From Cocos nucifera (Eukaryota; Streptophyta; Magnoliopsida; Arecales; Arecaceae): a DNA stretch of 64,000 nucleotides. This document shows, one piece after another, positions 1-10,759 of the stretch (its first letter is position 1; every line of letters starts with the position of its first letter). Where the stretch lies: NCBI GenBank assembly GCA_006176705.1, contig QRFJ01004924.1:1-64000 (forward strand). The letters run 5' to 3'. A program made the position numbers and the translations under genes. The notes below the pieces were generated by a model, which saw nothing but the letters and a program-made list of their open reading frames with translations, was not told where the DNA came from and made no database searches.

Positions 1-835
1 TATTAAGTATAGTTTCTCACATTCTGTCATTGCGGTTAAACGAGTAACACCAGACAGCTAATAATTTCTAATCATGGTTAGATGGTTTGAGGGATGTGTT
101 ACCAAGGCTGAATATGGTGACCTCCTGGTTAACCCATTCAGCATCAAGTTTCAACATAGCCTAAATTCCTTAATTCTGTTGATTTTTCTGTTTTGATCAC
201 AATCTATTCACAACATAAGAGTTAGGAATTATAGTATCATCTTAATGCGGCATTTCAAACACTGTAAGACAAGTAATAAACATTTGTAGGATTTTTTTTA
301 AGTTTTGTGCACAAGAATGCTGCTTGAAAATTATGAGCACAGTATCAATGTCAAAGGGAAATAATGGAGCAACGGGGAGTCCTTTCATATCAGATTCCGG
401 AAGAATCGAAGATGCATGCCTGAAGCTTCAACAGAGACGGGATGTGTGACCTCCCAAGTCTTTAATTTATCCTACTTTATTCGCTGCTATTTACTCATTG
501 TACTAATAGAATTCATGTATTTGTTAACTCTAAGAGAACCACTCTTGACCTTGCAATAAATTTTTGATTTAGAGAACCAGTCTCCAGTTTGGGATCAATA
601 TCTTCTTCTGCATTATATAACACCTAGCAGATCACTTTCCATGGGAGTCTCAGTGGAGAGCCTATTCAAATTCAACGTTCCTATATGACTTTGGAGTGTG
701 CAGTTTAATTAGCTTTAACGAATGGCTTGGCACCGCGATAGACTGAAGTGCTATTTTTTCTTTTTCTTCTTCTTTTTAATCACAGCTTGTCAGTTGAATC
801 CTGAGCAGCTCCAGCAAGCTCAAAATAACGAATGA
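1..835 (+). other. Possible 3' exons of an unidentified plus-strand gene at the left edge
   Basis: I do not recognise a protein here, but several pieces look exon-like. Positions 2-61 are open in one frame, reading SHSVIAVKRVTPDS before TAA at 59-61. Positions about 331-448 read SMSKGNNGATGSPF and end in LKLQQRRDV before TGA, after an AG at 328-329. The best signal is 786-835. A long pyrimidine tract (about 751-779) leads into an ACAG acceptor ending at 785, followed by CQLNPEQLQQAQNNE and TGA at 833-835. An AATAAA sits at 555-560, which would favour an earlier end. Intron phases between the pieces cannot be reconciled, so either exons are missed or some pieces are chance. If real, the gene is convergent with the minus-strand release-factor-like gene. 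Confidence 0.25.
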
Positions 836-2460
836 ATCCAGTATTGTTTTTCTGTGTAATTAAATCAGCTTGAACTCACCCAGACTCTGGCTTGACACAG
901 GCTCCAAACTGGTGATTCTCATATTTCTATTATTGGTTTAACATATAATTAAACCTCATTCCACAGTATGAGTGGATCTGATTCATATGAGAACAATGTC
1001 TGGTAGCAAATCACCAAGCATCCGCAGTGCATATTTTTGGATATGAGGCCCTACAACACCATTTAAATCTCCTGCTGCATTTCGAGCTTTAATCTGCCAG
1101 TTACCGCATGCCTGTGCATCCAAACACATCTAAAGTGAATGCCAGATCTATTCAACAATTTACATCTACACTAAAATTATTAAAAATAAAAAATTAAAGC
1201 CCTAAACATACAATATGGGTTCAGTCTATTCGTCATAATTTCCCAGCAGATTGGTCATAACCCCACAAATCCATTTATTATGTGCATTATAAATTCAAAA
1301 ATGTTAATTCAGTAACCATTGTGGCTGAGGTGAATCTTGCTGGGTAAGCAAAATTGAATGAATGATCATTTACAATAAATTGGAACAGTGTAGAAAGATT
1401 TTCTGGTTTAACGATGTATCACCAACCAAAGATACATTGTGATTCTGTTATAATTTACAGACAATCACTTCCATGGAGTGTAATTGTATTAACAACAATA
1501 TGGATCCATCAGCTTCTTCTAGCAACCCCTTGCAATATTCAACCTAAAGGAAGAACGAAGTTATCAAAGAAAAAGTATAATGCTCTTTAATTCTGTCAAG
1601 GGGGAATAGATTTTTTTTACCCACATGCATCAAAAGGATAAAACATATATACAATCGCCCTAGCATCTTAAGGTTGACAATGATAAAATAGACTGAAAAA
1701 GAAGAATAGAGAGTGAAAAGATACCAATAGAGGGGAAAAAATAAAAACCCACACACAGAGCTACTTATTCAATATAATTCATAAACATACGAATTCATCA
1801 GTCCTACAATGAACCTACATTTATGACACCAGAAACCAAACGCCATAGAATAATGTTGTCTTATCATTACTAGGGCCCACAAAATTGGTATAACTTAAAT
1901 ATTTTGAAACAAAATAGGACATCAGTTCTGTATGATATTAAAATATTCACTTCCTAACCAAAAGATAACTACAAACCTTGCATAAAAGTAGAAAAAGTCC
2001 CATCTCATGGAACCATAGATGGAAAATACACTCAAATTACCGTCAAATCATTGATTTATAACAATGATTATTATAACCCAATTCTCTTTATATCCAACCT
2101 AACCATAATGACTACTTCATTAGACTCCAAAGAACTTCGCTATGGAAAAAATCTATAACCAAATATTAAATTATAATAAATAAGAAACTAAAACCCAAAT
2201 AAACTGAAATGAATCCCGGTCATTCATACGCGTAATTTCCTGGACTGCACTCAAGTATATCAGCAGGGACCAAACCTTTGGGAAAAAGCTGCCGCTGCCT
2301 CGAATTAATGGGACACTGATTACACTCTGAAACACTTTTAGAGTGCAGTAACACGTACACAATTCGAAATTCACAAAATTTTCAGATCAGATATCAAAAT
2401 CATCTAAAAACAATCATTATCTTTAAGTTGATTTTGCATTGGAAGCACATACTTCTAGGG
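836..2460. other. Non-coding interval, nothing recognised
   Basis: This AT-rich stretch lies between the possible left-edge exons and the last exon of the release-factor-like gene. I see no TE domain, no long open frame with coding character and no repeat of note. It would include the 3' UTR and downstream flank of the minus-strand gene. Confidence 0.5.
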
Positions 2461-2556
2461 TCATCCACACTTTTCTTTGTTTCTCCTAAAGGCCTTTTCT
2501 GTGAGATAACTTTCCTGTTCCGTATCCTTCTGTTCCTCCAAGTAGCAGCCCTTCAC
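2461..2556 (-). pseudogene. Last exon of the release-factor-like gene: basic C-terminal tail
   Basis: One frame reads EQK and later EKAFRRNKEKCG before TGA at 2463-2461. The middle reads RIRNRKVISQK in a neighbouring frame. The family ends in a Lys/Arg-rich tail of the form EQKRxxNKKxxSQKKAFRR, so the exon appears to carry a deletion and a compensating shift. The acceptor is not clear, and the upper boundary is approximate. The basic tail is the part of ICT1/ArfB proteins that enters the mRNA channel of the ribosome. Confidence 0.55.
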
Positions 2557-2865
2557 AGTATGAATCAAAGGTCAATATTATGGCCCTAAATTTAACCAAT
2601 GTAAATAAAATAATTTTCTCCTCATTCTAATCTAACTTTTCCAAACTGTAAAATAGTCACAAGCAAAATGTTTCCAGGAAAAGTATTGCAATTGATGCTT
2701 TACTCAAATTTGTCAGAACGCCAAAGAATTAATTATGCAGTCAAAACAACACTGGCAGCCATGCCGACTGAAGCAAGATACCATCAATCAATAACAAGAA
2801 AGAAATAGAGACAAAAAAGGACATCTGTTTTGACTAAATAAAGCAGTAGAGAGATAATGGCTTAC

Positions 2866-2941
2866 AATTTTTCTATCTTTTTCTTGTGCTCTCTGAGGAG
2901 GTGGGTGGAGTCACATATGAGGCAAGGCGTCTATACATAGC
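2866..2941 (-). pseudogene. Exon 6 of the release-factor-like gene: SYVTPP segment
   Basis: The acceptor AAACAG ends at 2942 and the donor GTAAGC starts at 2865. The exon begins A-M, then after small indels reads ASYVTPPTSSE, matching the family's ASYVPPPPSEE. The next bases code for KKKIEK only if one base is restored in the GAGAGC run. Without that correction the frame meets TAG at 2875-2873. Confidence 0.6.
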
Positions 2942-3042
2942 CTGTTTAAGAAAATCAATGCCAAACGTAATAATAAGATAACATGGATATGTTAATCATG
3001 GTTTGAACAAGACAATTATGCAGAAAACAAAAATTTCAGTAC

Positions 3043-3078
3043 CTGCAAAAGTTTTCTCCAGTGCATCCTCAATGTTAC
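3043..3078 (-). pseudogene. Exon 5 of the release-factor-like gene: GNIEDALEK segment
   Basis: This is a 36-base mini-exon between TTTTCAG (acceptor at 3080-3079) and GTACTG (donor at 3042). It reads NIEDALEK after two bases of a split Gly codon. The tail AAAACTTTTGCAG appears to carry an extra A relative to an in-frame K-L-Q end. Alternative frames across exons 4-6 are also open but do not match the family. Confidence 0.65.
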
Positions 3079-3163
3079 CTGAAAATAGTAGGTAGGTGCA
3101 CCTGAAAAGTGGCTAATAACATAGGAGAAAAATGAAAAGTGGCAGTACATGAAAATAGCTTAC

Positions 3164-3227
3164 TTTTGTGTTCCTGGTCTTTGTTGATGAAATTACAATC
3201 TCCCATCCTTGTTGATACGATTTTTTT
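3164..3227 (-). pseudogene. Exon 4 of the release-factor-like gene: KNRINKDG and VISSTKTR
   Basis: The acceptor TTGCAG ends at 3228 and the donor GTAAGC begins at 3163. The first part reads KNRINKDG after two bases of a split Glu codon. The second part reads EIVISSTKTR in a frame shifted by one. The family has these two motifs contiguous, so one base is missing in the GGGAG run. The end is also short of a G that should precede the junction. Both motifs are characteristic of the C-terminal half of the RF-1 domain. Confidence 0.65.
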
Positions 3228-3649
3228 CTGCAATTAGAATATGGAATCTATACCTGACATTTTTAATATGTAGAACATTTCAACAAAAAAGTGGAAATGG
3301 GTTATATTGAATGAGAAAGAAAACAAATGGCATTCAGCAGACTCAATTTAATCATTCAGACTGCATAAAACGTGCTCAACAACAACCGTTTTGAAGTATT
3401 CTCTCCCTGACTTCTTTTTCGCTAAGCCAATGTGCTTGTTTTAGCATTTATTAAAGCGCATGTCTACTTAGTGTTCACCTTGCAATAACAAGCTATTTCA
3501 GTGAATAGATGGAATAGAACATAATTCAGCAAATAAAACAGCATGGAAGCAACAAAAAAATTGCGACATTTGGAGAGAAAAAAAATGCCTGAAAAAGAGA
3601 AACTAAAATAAAATGATGTCATATTGATTGAAACTTCCTGTCTTTTTGC

Positions 3650-3729
3650 ATCCCTAAAGATGCATATTTCTCTGCCAAGAGAACAACTTTGAATCATGCC
3701 ATAGTGAGTTGATTGCAAATTTTGTTGAG
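3650..3729 (-). pseudogene. Probable exon 3 of the release-factor-like gene (weakly readable)
   Basis: A pyrimidine-rich stretch ends in TTTTGAACAG (acceptor at 3731-3730). The next two bases complete the codon left open by exon 2. One frame then reads TKFAINSLWHDSK and, further on, QRNMH. I align this loosely with the family's TKVDMRFNVKNAYWLSDR and KIMQ segments. Several codons of VDMR are missing and no good donor is seen, so the 3' boundary is a guess. It could instead be intron sequence that resembles the exon by chance. Confidence 0.35.
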
Positions 3730-3953
3730 CTGTTCAAAATAAGAAGGGGACAAAAACTTCCAGATAGCTTGACCAAGAAAGCAAAATCCAAGATAAACGG
3801 GAATAATAAAGTATGGAAGTCAAGTTTTTTGCAGCAGCAATCTACCCATCTACAAGGAAGTCCCTGTTGGTACTGTATATACACAACTAGAGAGCTTAAG
3901 ATTTATTAAAGACTAAAAGCAAAAATGACATAAGAATTACCAAGTCAACAAAC

Positions 3954-4009
3954 CTTTATTTACATTTGACCACCAGGCCCACTTCTGCAAAACTAACAGC
4001 TGACGTGGT
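3954..4009 (-). pseudogene. Exon 2 of the release-factor-like gene: GGQ catalytic motif
   Basis: On the minus strand an AG at 4011-4010 precedes AC CAC GTC, which completes the Asp codon left open by exon 1 and continues H-V. The exon then runs through SGPGGQ at 3983-3966 and ends at AATAAAG before a GT donor at 3953-3952. GGQ is the catalytic tripeptide of class I release factors. The 56-base exon is about four bases short of the family pattern as I remember it, with an extra base before the VNFAR-like part and a missing base just after GGQ. The GGQ codons themselves are intact, but the frame is not continuous across the exon. Confidence 0.65.
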
Positions 4010-4189
4010 CTTGCAACAACACTGACGATAAGAATCAATGCAGATGAATCAATGGTGCTATTTGCTTTATTGCTAGAGAAATACTGAAAAAAATTTCCCA
4101 GAGAGAATTCATGTATATGATACCTTAATTTTCTTATGCATTTTGATATCCTAGAACCTCCTTCTATGTTATATTTATAACTGGCAACA

Positions 4190-4405
4190 AGATGTCTCCA
4201 AAGAGTTATCACATTAATTGGACCAAAAGTACATGAGGCACAACAATAATCATACGGATTCCAATTATAAAGTAAACTTCTGCAAACAAATGTCCTCAAA
4301 AGATATACGTACATGTAATGGACCAAAAGTCCATGTGGTGCAATCAAATATAATACAGAAATTCCAAATTTATAAAAGTCATACTTCTGCGTCAAAGGAA
4401 TGCCA
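4190..4405. repeat. Diverged tandem duplication of about 100 bp
   Basis: Two consecutive copies share TGGACCAAAAGT, then CATG, GGT/GGC and CAA, and later ATTCCAA and ACTTCTGC. Copy 1 covers about 4190-4290 and copy 2 about 4291-4405. The duplication explains the repeated peptides in apparent open frames here. It lies in intron 1 near the GGQ exon. Confidence 0.55.
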
Positions 4406-5090
4406 ATTAAGCTAAAAAGCATGCAAGTTACAAGATAATATATTTGTCTTTAAGGAAAGGATGTGGTGGCCCATATATATAAACATGAAGGGAAAGCTGA
4501 CATGCAAAACTGACTAAGGTAAAGGAAATCAGTTATAAACTAATTGGCATACAAAGGATCAGGACAAAAACTGGAAAGAGAAAAGCTGAATTTGAGGGGT
4601 ATTACCCTAAACAATGAGAAGTTGAAGTAATTCTAAGACGACCATAATTGTTTGGCAAGGACTGTGACACTTATCATGGCTGCAAACTAGGCAATGCTAC
4701 AATGGTCATCATTGAACCAAGCAACGATAAATAGTGGAAACATGACCATTGATAATAGAAGAGACCATTATATCCTAACCTACAACAACTAAAAATAGCT
4801 TGCATCCAATTGGCTTCCTTATTAAGTTTAATAAATGATGGTGAATATTGCAGCTCAACATTTGCTTGCTATAAAAGTATAACCACTTAAGGCTTAATTG
4901 GACAGATAAATGTTTCCATGTGCAATATGGCCCTTCTCTGCTGGTTTGATTGAGGGGTCATTTGTTTGTCTGCAGTTCAGATATAGGCTACAATTGGAAA
5001 TGTTGCAATTAGAATTATAATTGCAAAAATTGTTTTTATTTGGTCATTCGTAATCGAACGGCAGGCCAAGCCAACCCAAACCGGGCCCTT
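4406..5090. other. Non-coding intron sequence
   Basis: AT-rich sequence with no TE domain, repeat or coding frame that I can recognise. It lies between the small tandem duplication and the left end of the hAT composite. Confidence 0.5.
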
Positions 5091-5440
5091 GAGACTATAT
5101 TAGAGCTGATCAAACACCAAGCCAAGCCGGGCTGTACATTAGAAGTTAGGCTCAATGCCTATGCTCAAGCCCAACCTGGCCAATTCCAGGCCCACCCACC
5201 AAGCACGATTTCTTCTTTCCTCCCACTACCATATGCCAAGTGCAACATAATTTTGTTATGCAAAATAACGTCTAAACACTATATTTTAGCCAAACAATAT
5301 AATTTCATTCCCTCAACATGTTGCAATATTGCAATAATCGGTACATTTAAGCCAACCAAAACTTAAGCCAACAAAAAAACAAGAATTGTAATTCAAGCTA
5401 GTAGAATGAAAATAAAATGTCCCAGTACATTTAATTCCAA
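5091..5440 (+). repeat. Left inverted end of the hAT composite
   Basis: It matches the reverse complement of 12180-12610 over most of its length with many substitutions. It contains the GC-rich GGCCAAGCC-type palindromic words also seen at 12655-12800, 13600-13760 and 21320-21470. Confidence 0.55.
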
Positions 5441-5536
5441 AGAAGAAGTTTTATGAAATTGCTAAAAAAAGTTTCCATTTGAATATCAGAAAAAGATTGC
5501 ATTTTGATTGGTATATTAGATGGAATTATACTTTGT

Positions 5537-6385
5537 TAATGCTTGACCATGCTCTCTATTTCAAGCCTATTTTAGATCATTGGGAACATCATGATAAAGA
5601 ATTTAGAATCTTTGCACTTTTTTAAGACAAGTGAAAAAAGGTAGCTATTCCTCACAATTTTGAAAGTGTTTTATATGTGACTAACCAGTTTTCTGTCAGT
5701 AATCAGCCAACAGTCAACATTTATTTTAGGAGGGTGTGGGAGATTCACAATGAAATTGATAGAGGCTGCTAATAGACCACATGATTTCATGGTTGATGTT
5801 GTCAGAGAGATGCAAGTAAAATTTAACAAGTATTGGTCAGAGCACATTCTGATTTTATCTTGTACTACAGTTCTAGATCTCCATTGAAACTTAGAGTTAG
5901 TTGAACATTATTACTCTAAACTTTATAGCGAGATTGGTGCCAGGGAGATGGTTCAGAACATTAAGAATACTTTGCATGATTTGTTTGAGGACTATAGGTT
6001 GCATTCAACTTCAATCTCTTCTCCCAAGGTTGGAACTTTGAGTGGTGGTGGTGTTGGAAAGAGTGATGGAGATAATTTTTAACATTATGAACTATTTTTG
6101 AGTAAAAAAATGAAAACCTGATCAAGGTAAGACACAGTTAGATGTTTACTTGGAGAGGCAAAACCTTGGGCTGCATTGTAATCTTGATATTTTAAGGTAT
6201 TTGAGAGATGCCTGATGTCCTTTGCCCGAGCTTGCATTGTTGGCTCGTGATGTTTTATCCATTCTCATATCAGCAATCCCTTCAAAATCTGCCTATTGTA
6301 TGGCAAAAAAAAATTGATAAACCCTTAACGAAGTTCACTTTCACCAAAGACAATTCAAGCAATTGCATGTCATGAGGAGTGGTTG
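5537..6385 (+). pseudogene. hAT-family transposase remnant (RICESLEEPER/Ac-like)
   Basis: Read in shifting frames, this stretch gives LDHALYFKPILDHWEHH, then VWEIHNEID, KYWS, LYSEIGAREMVQNI and LHDLFEDYR. It ends with TQLDVYLERQNL, then LPELALLARDVLSIPIS and SAIPSKSAY. The last block matches the hAT C-terminal dimerisation domain (LARDVLSIPxSxxxSExxF), with the usual Glu replaced. Several stops and frameshifts break it, and the catalytic N-terminal part is missing. The LTR element at 6489 follows about 100 bp later. Confidence 0.65.
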
Positions 6386-6488
6386 CATGCATAAAGCTTC
6401 TCATTAGATAATTTTTTAAATATTTTCATATTCTTATTTTCTTCTCCAATATATATTTGAATAAACTATTTTTTTTCGTTTTATTATG

Positions 6489-7589
6489 CGTTGGAATAAA
6501 CCGCTACCATCGAAGCCCAGTCTATGTTTAGCCTAATGCACTTATCATGGAAAAGCTCGATCCGGGAAATTGTCCTCCAACGGCCGACCCCGCCGAATTC
6601 CCAGCAGCCGACCCCTCGGATCCCAAGGCCGAACCCTTCGAACTCCTACAGCGGCCGAACTCTATCGAACTTTTTCGGAGCTGAATTCCTTTCGGACTTC
6701 TTTCGCGGATTCCTCAATGAGCCGAACTCATTCCGAACTTCTCCTTCGGTCGGTTCCTCCGGGCCGATCCTAGACTTCTTCAGTCAATTTCTTTAGGAGT
6801 CAACCTATCGGACTTTCCTTCAGTCGTTCCTCAGAAGCGAACTCCTTCAGACTTCTTAGCCAAACGGCTCGCCAGTCGACCTCCTCCGCCGCTCTCCACC
6901 ATGAACTTCTCGACTTTCCATCAGTCGAGTTGTCACAGTGACTCTCTGGACTTCTCCATCAGTCGAACTCCATCCGGATTCCTCCACGGATTACTTCCAG
7001 ATTTCAAGTAGTATTCCTCCAAGATGATCCCTCTAGCCTATTCCCTTTAGGAGTCCGAACTCCTCTGAAATTGATATACGTCAAAGCTCTTCACCCCTCC
7101 ACGTGGTCTCGAGCGGCTCAGTACCGGACGGCTGGCTGTCACTATCAGTCTGCTACAGGCGGCACCCCTTTCCGTAACAAACCATGCATGCGGTCCCGAG
7201 TGGGCCAGCTACCGGACGGCTACGGCTATCACTATCAGTCTGCTACAGGCGGCGCCCCTCTCCGTAACAAATCCCACGCGGCCCCGAGTGTGGCCAGCTA
7301 CCTGATGGCTATGGCTATTACTATCAGTCTGCTCCGAGCTCCATCTATAAAAAGAGATCCTCCAGATACGTTTTCTCTAAGCTCTCTTCTCCTTCCCAAA
7401 ACTCTGCTGAATTCTTTCCTGAGTACTCCATTTCTGTTGGCCAGAAGAGCTGATTTGATCGTTGAAGGGTCCTGCCAGAGCCACCACCACCAACTTCGGA
7501 TGGGACTTTTGTTTTGCAGGTCCCCAACGGCGACCTCTTCTTCCTCAACTTCAGCTCGATCCAGCGTCGAACCAAATTCTGCACCAACA
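6489..7589 (+). repeat. 5' LTR of the gag-only element
   Basis: It pairs with 10760-11797. It contains three imperfect copies of a motif with ACTATCAGTCTGCT about 90-110 bp apart (7120-7330) just upstream of the TATA box, a likely part of the U3 promoter. Confidence 0.7.
7346..7354 (+). promoter_or_regulatory. TATA box of the 5' LTR
   Basis: TATAAAAAG follows the repeated U3 motifs and precedes a short R/U5 that ends at 7589. The equivalent box is conserved in the other LTR at 11558. Confidence 0.55.
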
Positions 7590-7645
7590 GGATTGGCGCT
7601 AGAAGGAGGGCCCTCTGTTCCTGAAGTACCATTGTTCTTAAAGGA

Positions 7646-9126
7646 GTGCTCAACCGATCCTGTGGATCTTCTTCTTCAAGATCCGAGCCAGATCCAGATC
7701 CGTTCCTTGCTCCAGCGTCGGCGCTTCAACCTCCACCGACGGCCACGGTAGATCTGGAGCAGTTTAACCTGCTGATGCAGCGGATTCAGAACCTCACCGA
7801 GATGGTGCAGACTATGCGGCAGCCTCCGATGGCGATTCCACCAGGAAACCCGCCATCGGGATGTCAGAAACCGGATCCGAAGGAAGAGTACTTGGGCTAG
7901 CATACCCGTCGCCTCTGGGAAGGAAAAATAAAGAGCAGAGGATCCTTGTTCGGATCGTGATTCTTCTTCGAAAAAAACCTTCCCCATCTTCAGCCAGAAA
8001 CCTTCCAAGATCTGCGATCAAGATGATGTCCTCGATCAGAAACTATGGGAGATGGATCGACGGATTAAGGAACTCCACCACGTTGCCCCGGCTCATCATG
8101 ACGACGTCCGCACCGATCCCCCCTTTCTCTCCCCGAATTATGCAAGAGCTCGTTCCGCCGAACTTCAAACTCCCCAATTTGAAAGCTATGATGGAACCTC
8201 TGATCCGATCGATCACCTGAAGACCTTCCGAACTATAATGCTGCTCCATGGCGCACTAGACGTCATCTTATGCCAAGCTTTTCCATTTACCTTAAAGGGA
8301 GCAGCAAGAAACTGGTACTCGGCATTAAAGTCGGGTACGATCTTCTCCTTTGACTCAGATGAGCCATCAGTTTGCAGCTCACTTCGTCAGCAGCCGACGT
8401 CCGTGCCGAGATTCGGATTCTCTGATGAATATCAAGGAGAAAGAATCTATCCGGGCTTACGTCACCCGATTTAATGCTGCTGCATTTGAGATCCGAAAGT
8501 TGGATCAGTCTGTTGCAATGGCTGCACTTAAGGATAGCCTTCAGAAGAACGATTTGCTGTTCTTCTTGGAGAAGAAGTACCCCAGGGACTTTGCCGATCT
8601 GCTAGCTCGGGCTGAGGGATATGCCCGAGCAGAAGAAGCCTTCAAATTGAAAGATGAGGAAGCCGTAAGAGAGCAGGCGGACAAGTCTAAGAAACCCGCA
8701 ACTGATAGAGGACCGAATGAAGTTCGGCCATGCTCACGAACTCCCTCCGAGCGCAAGCAAGCCCGAACTCCTTGAGCTCATCGTCAAAGAATCCCCGACA
8801 GAAGGGCGCAAAGAAGTTCTCCTAGAATGTTCCACAACTATGCCCCCCTTAATGCTCCTAAAACTCAAGTTCTGATGGAAATTAAGAATCAGCTATCAAG
8901 ATCAGAAGAATTACGATCTCCCCCAAACAAGCACAATCGAAGCAAGTACTATTTGTATCATCATGATCACGGCCACGATACTGAAGAATGCATTCAGCTC
9001 CAAGACAAGATCGAGGAGCTCATCAGGAGAGGCCGGCTGGGTCGATTCATCAGATGCCGACCTGAAGCAAGAGAAGATCGACCGAGGGCACTGTCGCAAC
9101 TAGAACCACCAAGGAGGGAGGAATAA
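7646..9126 (+). pseudogene. Degenerate Ty3-type gag with zinc knuckle-like tail
   Basis: In shifting frames the region encodes a structural capsid protein. YDGTSDPIDHLKTF and FPFTLKGAARNWYS lie at about 8190-8320. IRAYVTRFNAA, DFADLLARAEGYA and AEEAFK follow at 8450-8650. HHDHGHDTEECIQLQDKIEEL lies at about 8960-9020. The first blocks are typical of the retrotransposon gag domain. The HGHDTEEC block is the nucleic-acid-binding motif seen in this plant lineage. A stop near 7899 and a frameshift near 8350 break the frame. No pol follows. Confidence 0.65.
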
Positions 9127-9450
9127 TAAGGAGATCGACTGCCTCTCGGCATCATCAACATTATCTCTGGAGGACTTAATGCTTCGACAAGCCACCATCT
9201 CTCAGCCTCAGAGTCAGGAAAAGCTTGCCCCAAATTGGAAAGATCCATATGAAATAAGAGGAGGTCGTCCAGCCCAGAGCTTATCGCCTGAAAGAGCTCG
9301 GAGGAACAACGCTCCCACGATCTTAGAATTCAGAAAATCTGAGAAGTACTAGCAGTAATTTTCCTTCAAATAAAACTCCTCCATCTTAACATTATTGTTT
9401 CTTGGTGCAAAAACTATGTGACGACAGAAAAGAAGCAATCAAAAGTGGCC

Positions 9451-9914
9451 ATGTTAGGAAAGGATAGAACCTCGAAGACTCGTCCTAACATGAGCAAGTC
9501 GAAGACCTCCGATTATTTAAGACAGGAGGAGAAGAGGCCCATTCAACGGCCCATTATGCCCCTAGTGCCATGTTAGGGACAGGAGGAGAACCTCATCCTA
9601 ACATGAGCAAGTCGAAGACCTCCGATTATTTAAGACAGGTGAGTCGAAGACCTCCGATTATTTAAGATAGGAGGAGGGGAGAGGCCCATTCAACGGCCCA
9701 TCTGTGCCCCTATTGCCATGTTAGGAATAGGAGGAGAACCTCGTCCTAACACATGAGCAAGTCGAAGACCTCCGTTATTTAAGATAGAGGAGGGGAGAGG
9801 CCCATTCAATGGCCCTTATGTGCCCCTACAGTCCATTAGGAACAGGAGGAGAACCTCGTCCTAACGTGAACAAAGTCGAAGGCCTCGTTCATTTTAGATT
9901 GAGAAGAGAGGCCC
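9451..9914. repeat. Tandem array of about 115-145 bp units, 4 copies
   Basis: Units start near 9451, 9570, 9717 and 9831. Each carries ATGTTAGGA, GAGGAGAACCTCGTCCTAAC, GTCGAAGACCTCC, GAGGCCCATTCAA and TGCCCCTA. The second unit holds an internal duplication of the GTCGAAGACCTCC part. The array lies in the non-coding interior of the gag-only element. Confidence 0.7.
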
Positions 9915-10690
9915 CGACTCGACTGGAGATAAGATCTCCCGAACTCAATCTCAACAGGAGATAAGATCTCCTTCAACTCGGTTGGAGATAAGATCTCCCT
10001 CGAGCTTCCCGACTCGGCTGGAGATAAGATCTCCCCCAAGCTCAACCAAAAGAGATAAGATCTCCTTCAACCTCAACAGAAGATAAAATCTCCTTCAATC
10101 TCGGTCGAAAATAAGATCTCTCCGAGCCTCAACCTCGGCTGGAGATAAGATCTCCTCCGAGCTTCAACCTCAATAGAAGATAAGGATCTTCTCAATCTTC
10201 TGAAGATAAATCTTCTTTGAGCTCAACTTGGGTCTCCTTCAACCTCGATCGGAGATAAGATCTCCCCCGAGCTTCAATTTCAACAGAAGATAGGATCTCT
10301 TCAACCTTGGCTGGAGATAAATCTTCTCCCTCAACTTGGATCTCTTTCAACCTCGGTCGGAGATAAGATCTCCTCCGAGCTTCAACTTCAATAGAAGATA
10401 GGATCTTCTTCAACCTCGGACCGGAGATAAGATCTCCCCCGAGCCTCAATCTTAATAGAAGATAGGATCTACTTCAACCTCGGCCAGAGATAAGATCTCC
10501 TCCGAGCTTCAACCTCAACAGGAGATAAGATCTCCTTCAACCTCGGCTGGAGATAAGATCTCTTTCGAGCTTCAACTTTAAAAGAAGATAAGATCTCTCA
10601 ACTTCAACCGAAGATAAGATCTCTCCCGAGCTTCAACTTCAATAGAAGATCTCCCCCGAGCTTCAATTTCAATGGGTGCAGAGCCTGAAA
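9915..10690. repeat. Short-period array of GGAGATAAGATCTCC palindromes
   Basis: About 20 copies of GAGATAAGATCTC alternate with CTTCAACCTC(A/G)ACAG spacers, giving a periodicity of about 40-45 bp. Each core is nearly self-complementary (GGAGATAAGATCTCC), so single strands could form repeated small hairpins. The array abuts the polypurine tract of the 3' LTR. Confidence 0.7.
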
Positions 10691-10759
10691 AAAACTTCGA
10701 CAGTCATCTTTTTTGTACTCCCTTTCTTCGAATTTCGAACTCGAAAGTGGGGGGACTAG

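Noticed and set aside
783..860. Minus-strand exon reading TGFIRYFELAGAAQDS before a stop
   Set aside because: It competes with the plus-strand exon at 786-835, which has a much better acceptor. Neither is proven, and the plus-strand one was preferred.
2931..3227. Alternative open chain across exons 4-6 ending GYV before TAG at 2933-2931
   Set aside because: Splice phases fit, but the peptide keeps only NIEDALEK of the release-factor motifs, whereas the other frames give KNRINKDG, VISSTKTR and SYVTPP.
4218..4415. Plus-strand 65-codon open frame
   Set aside because: It lies wholly in the intronic tandem duplication with no coding signal.
3937..4422. 161-codon minus-strand open frame over the GGQ exon
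   Set aside because: Its frame differs from the family frame at SGPGGQ, and its 5' half covers the 100-bp tandem duplication. It is intron read through by chance.
9451..10690. Regularly spaced repeats that could be mistaken for a CRISPR array
   Set aside because: The units are tandem and the spacers repeat as well. They lie inside an LTR element of a plant genome.
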